Origin: Lachnoclostridium sp. UBA7097 | GTDB taxonomy: Bacteria; Bacillota; Clostridia; Lachnospirales; Lachnospiraceae | Length of the DNA: 9,730 bases | Direction: 5' to 3' | NCBI GenBank assembly: GCA_002499945.1 | Contig: DKYP01000056.1 | Span: 1 to 9,730 of the forward strand | Shown here: piece by piece, positions 6,855 to 9,730 of the stretch | Layout of the letters: the number at the start of each line of letters is the position of its first letter | Numbering within the stretch: the first letter of the stretch is position 1 | Made by a program: the position numbers and the translations under genes | Notes under the pieces: generated by a model | Told to the model about the DNA's origin: nothing | Databases searched by the model: none | What the model saw: the letters and a program-made list of their open reading frames with translations, nothing else

Positions 6855-7298
6855 GTAATTTATCTGTAATACCAGCATAATGAATTATGCCGGGCAGGGA
6901 ATTTTCCTGCAAATGGACATTGATAACAGAATACTGTATGCACAATCAGGACGTGAGGGGTATGGAAAGCCAGGTACAGATACGCCATGATTTATCTGTT
7001 TCTGTATATTTGCAGAAATTAAAGCTGAGGAAATATTGGAATATTATATTGAAAGCAAGGTAAGGAGCGGTAACTATCCATGTATAAAGTATGTTTCATA
7101 GCATACAGGCGTTGACACATACCTTTGATAATGATACTTCCAGGGTAATCCCTGGTCATAAAAAATGACGGTGCAATCCCGATGTGGGCAGGGTAATGGA
7201 CTGCCACCTGTATTGTGTTTTGTTATCTGCTGATGAGAAACAGCAAAGAGATTTTTGTTTGTCATGGGCAGATAAGGATATAAAGAAAGGGGATTATT
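6855..7298. other. Dyad-rich non-coding region upstream of the recombinase operon
   Basis: About 440 bp have no convincing gene. Dyads include a 16-bp near-perfect palindrome (6875-6890), an adjacent GCAGG/CCTGC hairpin (6894-6910), a perfect CCAGGG-TAAT-CCCTGG hairpin (7140-7155), and a GTGG(G)CAG/CTGCCAC hairpin (7184-7191/7201-7207). The 9-mer CAGGGTAAT occurs in both of the last two. A TTGACA at 7112-7117 lacks a good -10 at normal spacing. An open stretch around 7012-7101 encodes a protein-like string (EEILEYYIESKVRSG) with no usable start and may be the remnant of a small gene. The recombinase promoter should lie here. Confidence 0.5.
6875..6890. promoter_or_regulatory. Perfect palindrome, candidate operator
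   Basis: GCATAAT and its exact complement ATTATGC flank a 2-bp GA spacer. Short, tight, symmetric and AT-rich, it resembles a site for a dimeric HTH regulator more than a terminator, and no T-run follows. It lies in the gap between the regulator genes and the recombinase unit. Confidence 0.35.
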
Positions 7299-7472
7299 AT
7301 GGATAATGAAAAGAATAATGAAAATAAAGAAAGCGATGCTGACAGAATAATTGCACTGGCACTTATAAAACATTTATATAATGAGGGAAAAATATCAGAA
7401 CTTGTATATAAAAACATAAAAAAAGAAACAATTAGTAAAATATCTGTTGCAAACAGGGAATTAATATGTTAA
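7299..7472 (+). CDS. Small SHOCT-like protein upstream of the recombinase
   Basis: This 57-residue gene has a good ribosome site (AAAGGGG ending at 7292, 6 bp before the ATG) and ends 38 bp before the recombinase start, so it is probably in the same operon. The N-terminus is charged (DNEKNNENKESDAD). The body, RIIALALIKHLYNEGKISELVYKNIKKE (residues 16-43), follows the short amphipathic pattern of SHOCT-type domains (L-x-x-L-x-x-x-G-x-I-x-x-x-x-Y/F). Small proteins of this kind commonly sit next to serine recombinases in clostridial mobile elements. A role as recombination directionality factor or partner of the recombinase is possible but is only inferred from position. The family call is by pattern and is uncertain. 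Confidence 0.6.
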   Translation: MDNEKNNENKESDADRIIALALIKHLYNEGKISELVYKNIKKETISKISVANRELIC

Positions 7473-7510
7473 TATATAATAGAACAATGTAGGAAAATGG
7501 AGGCGGATAT

Positions 7511-9313
7511 ATGAATGACAGAAGAGTCGCAGTATATGCAAGGGTTTCTACTGAACATGAAGCACAGATATCAGCTTTGGAAAACCAAGTCCAGTATTAT
7601 GACAATCTTTTTCTGTCGCACCCTGAATGGAAGCTGTATAAAAGGTATGTTGATGAAGGCATAACTGGAACATCTGTAAATAAAAGACAAAGTTTTCTTG
7701 AAATGATGGAAGATGCTAAAAATGGCTGTTTTGATTTAATTGTCACAAGAGAAGTATCAAGATTTGCAAGGAATACTGTTGATACCTTGCAGCATACAAG
7801 AATATTAAAGAAGTATGGTGTTGAAGTTTATTTTACAGAAGATAATATATGGACAATGAATGATGAAGATGGGGAATTAAGACTGACCATTATGGCTACA
7901 TTAGCACAAAATGAAAGCAAAAAAACGTCCATGCGTGTGAAAGCAGGACAGATGGTTTCTTTTAAGAATGGAGTGCCATATGGGAATGGAAATATCCTTG
8001 GATATGACAGGGTAGGAAAAGAGTACATAATCAATAAAGAACAGGCAAAAACAGTCCGTATGATATATGATATGTATTTAGATGGAATGGGGCTGCGGAA
8101 GATACAGTTTGAACTTGAAGCTGCAGGAAGAAAAACATCAACTGGTCTTACACACTGGTATTCGTCATACATAAGCAGGGTTTTAAATAATCCTTTTTAC
8201 TGTGGAATAATTTTATACAGGAAAGAGTATGTCCCTGATTATCTGGAGCAAAAGAAGGTCAGGAACTGGGGAGAAGTAGAACAGATTGCAGTAGAGGGCA
8301 AACATGAACCTATAGTAACACAGGAAGAATTTGCAAGAGTAAAAAAAATGCTTGATTCCAAAACATTTTCAGTTAATAACAGGGGGCGCAGGGGAAAACA
8401 TAAGGCAAATGATGTCTGGTGCAGGAAACTGAAATGTTATTGTGGTGCTTCTATGAACAGGAGGGTCTGGCGTAGAGTGAATGGCATTCCCCAGTATTGT
8501 TACCAATGTTATTCCCAGGTAAAAACAGGAAGCATGGCAACACGTATTAAAAAAGGACTGGATTTAGAGGGGATATGTGACTCGCCAATGGTGCCGGGAT
8601 GGAAACTGGGGGCTATGGCAGATGTAGTTTTTCAGAAGTTCTGGAGTGACAAAAGCAGTGTAATAAAAATAGCAAATGATATGCTTGAAAAACATTTTAT
8701 GGATGACAGGGAGGTTGATTTTCAAAAAGAAATTGAAGAAACGGAAAAAAAGATTGCAGTATTAGATAAAAGGTTTGACAATCTGGTTGGTATGAGGATG
8801 GATGGGGAAATTGACAAAGAGAAATTTAATGAAAAGAAAAAAAGTTTATTTGAAGATAAAGCAAGGCTTTTAAAAATATTAGAATCGTACCAGGCTGATG
8901 AGGAGGTATCTGAAGAAGAGTATGAAAACCGTTTACAAGTGTTGAAATATGGACTGGAACAAGATTTTGATTTTTCAAGCCATAACATACCAGAAGAAGT
9001 TATAGATGCTTTTGTAAAAGAAATAATCGTTTATCCTGATTGTTTCGTATGGAAATTAAATATATTTGATGATGATTTAAAATTACAAGTCAAAGGGCGT
9101 AAAAATGCGCCAACAGTTAGCCTAATCGGGACTCCTTCATTGGGCAATGGCAACACAGGCAGCGATAAACAATGTAGGAAAGTAGATTACAAATATATGT
9201 ACTTTACGGAGTATCTGATAACCAGAGCTGATGTGAATGATTTTATGGCACATCGTCCGGAGTACACAAAGGCGAACCGCTTTGAGGATTTCGTTTGTAA
9301 AATCTATCTTTAA
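7511..9313 (+). CDS. Large serine recombinase (site-specific integrase/excisionase)
   Basis: The 600-residue protein would integrate and excise the element by serine-linked strand exchange. The resolvase-like catalytic domain (about 1-145) has YARVST with nucleophile Ser13 and Arg11, and the arginine-rich REVSRFARN motif (80-88). A Recombinase domain (about 155-270) includes ILGYDR and NPFYCG. A zinc-ribbon segment (304-356) has C304, C309, C311, C330, C333 and C356; the usual C-x-x-C-G is replaced by C-Y-C-G here. A coiled coil (about 400-480) is followed by a C-terminal region. Length is ordinary for TndX/TnpX-like enzymes. GGAGG at 7499-7503, 7 bp before the ATG, fixes the start. From about codon 530 the base composition becomes less AT-rich (CGT, CGC, CCG, GCG codons), and the tail includes VDYKYMYFTEYL and RPEYTKANRFEDF. 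A hairpin with T6 follows the stop. Confidence 0.95.
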   Translation: MNDRRVAVYARVSTEHEAQISALENQVQYYDNLFLSHPEWKLYKRYVDEGITGTSVNKRQSFLEMMEDAKNGCFDLIVTREVSRFARNTVDTLQHTRILKKYGVEVYFTEDNIWTMNDEDGELRLTIMATLAQNESKKTSMRVKAGQMVSFKNGVPYGNGNILGYDRVGKEYIINKEQAKTVRMIYDMYLDGMGLRKIQFELEAAGRKTSTGLTHWYSSYISRVLNNPFYCGIILYRKEYVPDYLEQKKVRNWGEVEQIAVEGKHEPIVTQEEFARVKKMLDSKTFSVNNRGRRGKHKANDVWCRKLKCYCGASMNRRVWRRVNGIPQYCYQCYSQVKTGSMATRIKKGLDLEGICDSPMVPGWKLGAMADVVFQKFWSDKSSVIKIANDMLEKHFMDDREVDFQKEIEETEKKIAVLDKRFDNLVGMRMDGEIDKEKFNEKKKSLFEDKARLLKILESYQADEEVSEEEYENRLQVLKYGLEQDFDFSSHNIPEEVIDAFVKEIIVYPDCFVWKLNIFDDDLKLQVKGRKNAPTVSLIGTPSLGNGNTGSDKQCRKVDYKYMYFTEYLITRADVNDFMAHRPEYTKANRFEDFVCKIYL

Positions 9314-9318
9314 CGATT

Positions 9319-9353
9319 AGGGGAAAATTCATTTAAGAGTTTTCCCCTTTTTT
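9319..9353 (+). terminator. Rho-independent terminator of the recombinase gene
   Basis: A perfect 9-bp stem (9319-9327, AGGGGAAAA, with 9340-9348) has a 12-nt loop and runs into T6 (9348-9353). It starts six bases after the recombinase stop. It is a classic bacterial intrinsic terminator. Confidence 0.88.
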
Positions 9354-9367
9354 CGTGGTTTTTTCAG

Positions 9368-9403
9368 AGGATTCTATCCCAAACAAAGGATAGAGTCCTT
9401 TTT
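9368..9403 (+). terminator. Second hairpin with T-run, in the leader of the DUF6075-like gene
   Basis: A 12-bp stem (9368-9379 with 9388-9399, one G-T pair) with an 8-nt CAAACAAA loop is followed by T5 (9399-9403). It lies 15 bp after the first terminator's T-run and 36 bp before the next ATG. It could be a back-up terminator or, if the promoter lies upstream of it, an attenuator for the next gene. Confidence 0.6.
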
Positions 9404-9439
9404 ATATACAAAAACAAAATAATCAAAGGAGGTTCAGAC

Positions 9440-9730
9440 ATGAACAACACAGCGTTAAGAGCAGAGGCGCAGAGCGCCAACAACACACACATGGTTTTTG
9501 CAAACGAGGAACATGAAAAATTTTATTATGAGAAATTGGAACAGGCGAGATATCAGGACAGCCATCACAAGGCATTGATTTACATTCTTGGAATATCAGA
9601 GGATACAAGAAATCATTTCAGTCAGATTTATGATATTGAGTCTGGTCTTATCAAAACAGAATGTCTGCATCAGGGCTGGCAGACAGGTGGAAGTATAAGG
9701 GTTGTCAGGCTTGCCTTTAACCTTTACACG
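9440..9730 (+). CDS. DUF6075-like protein (3' end beyond the window)
   Basis: The first 97 residues are visible. From residue 21 (ANEEHEKFYYEKLEQA) through DSHHKALIYILGISEDTR, FSQIYDIESGLIK and GWQTGGSIRVVRLAFNLYT, the sequence matches my recollection of DUF6075 proteins. These are small proteins of unknown function found in accessory regions and conjugative elements of gut Clostridia. The family may start nearer residue 18, so the first 17 residues are a possible extension, but AAAGGAGG at 9425-9432, 7 bp before the ATG, strongly supports this start. Codons are less A/T-biased than in the genes to the left, which suggests a different origin. No catalytic motif is recognised. Confidence 0.7.
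   Translation, partial: MNNTALRAEAQSANNTHMVFANEEHEKFYYEKLEQARYQDSHHKALIYILGISEDTRNHFSQIYDIESGLIKTECLHQGWQTGGSIRVVRLAFNLYT

Larger units (their letters stand above)
3696..9313. mobile_element. Putative integrative mobilizable element (IME) with serine recombinase
   Basis: Between the host-like surface genes and the DUF6075-like gene lies a set of genes typical of a small mobilizable element. It comprises a MOBP-type relaxase and MobC, a hairpin-rich candidate oriT, a sigma-like regulator, a Tn916-type HTH protein, a SHOCT-like small protein and a large serine recombinase. No type IV secretion, replication or cargo genes are visible, so transfer would need a helper conjugative element. The ends given are the outer limits of the recognisable genes and not mapped attachment sites. 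Serine recombinases leave only a 2-bp core duplication, so the ends cannot be read from one sequence. The right end may lie within the recombinase tail (about 9100-9310) or beyond the window if this module is part of a larger element. Confidence 0.65.

Noticed and set aside
6962..7063. 33-codon plus-strand frame starting ATG at 6962
   Set aside because: The only purine-rich stretch ends one base before the ATG, which is too close, and the product has no recognisable pattern.
7074..7373. Minus-strand open frame of about 99 codons
   Set aside because: It covers dyad-rich non-coding DNA and the start of the SHOCT-like gene in antisense, lacks a good ribosome site, and its product has no family-like pattern.
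3624..9440. Matching direct repeats marking the ends of the mobile element
   Set aside because: The best shared string I found between the left gap and the recombinase tail is ACAGTTA (7 bp, near 3766 and 9113), which is too short to distinguish from chance in AT-rich DNA.
1..9730. Defence, toxin-antitoxin, prophage or antibiotic-resistance system
   Set aside because: None of the readable proteins carries motifs of such systems; all genes are accounted for by surface-protein, mobilization, regulatory and recombinase families plus one DUF.

Overview
The window is AT-rich, with A/T-ending codons, strong AGGAGG-type ribosome binding sites and several hairpin-plus-T terminators. Together with the protein families, this points to the Clostridia, most likely a Lachnospiraceae gut commensal. 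The families are a BspA-type leucine-rich-repeat surface protein with a Pro/Ser/Thr linker, a secreted protein with tandem PPC-like repeats, a clostridial MobA/MobC pair, a large serine recombinase and a DUF6075-like protein. The assignment is an inference from style; there is no rRNA or tRNA to anchor it.

Left part (1-3695) is host-like surface-protein territory. It holds the 3' part of a large repeat/LRR surface protein (1-1509), then a 521-bp gap, then a secreted protein of 530 residues (2031-3623) ending at a hairpin (3672-3695). The gap carries two head-to-tail copies (1678-1811 and 1820-1956) of an elaborately folded element. The copies differ in sequence, but several base pairs are kept by paired changes. 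This is the most unusual signal in the window.

Middle part (about 3.7-9.3 kb) reads as a compact integrative mobilizable element. Relaxase mobA and accessory gene mobC lie on the minus strand and overlap by 52 bp. A hairpin-rich, candidate oriT-bearing region (5490-6061) separates them from a plus-strand set: a sigma-like regulator, a Tn916-type small HTH protein overlapping it, a long non-coding stretch rich in dyads (6717-7298), a 57-residue SHOCT-like protein and a 600-residue large serine recombinase. The recombinase would cut and join the element's ends. MobC and MobA would nick oriT and lead one strand into a conjugation pore supplied by another element, since no type IV secretion genes are present. 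The two small regulators plausibly control excision. I see no antibiotic-resistance, toxin or defence cargo.

Right part (about 9.1 kb to the end) is visibly less AT-rich. Two hairpins with T-runs follow the recombinase, then comes the start of a DUF6075-like gene that runs off the window. The compositional change begins inside the last 60 codons of the recombinase, so the element's right junction, or an old recombination point, may lie there. I found no long direct repeat marking the ends, and the exact boundaries remain open.
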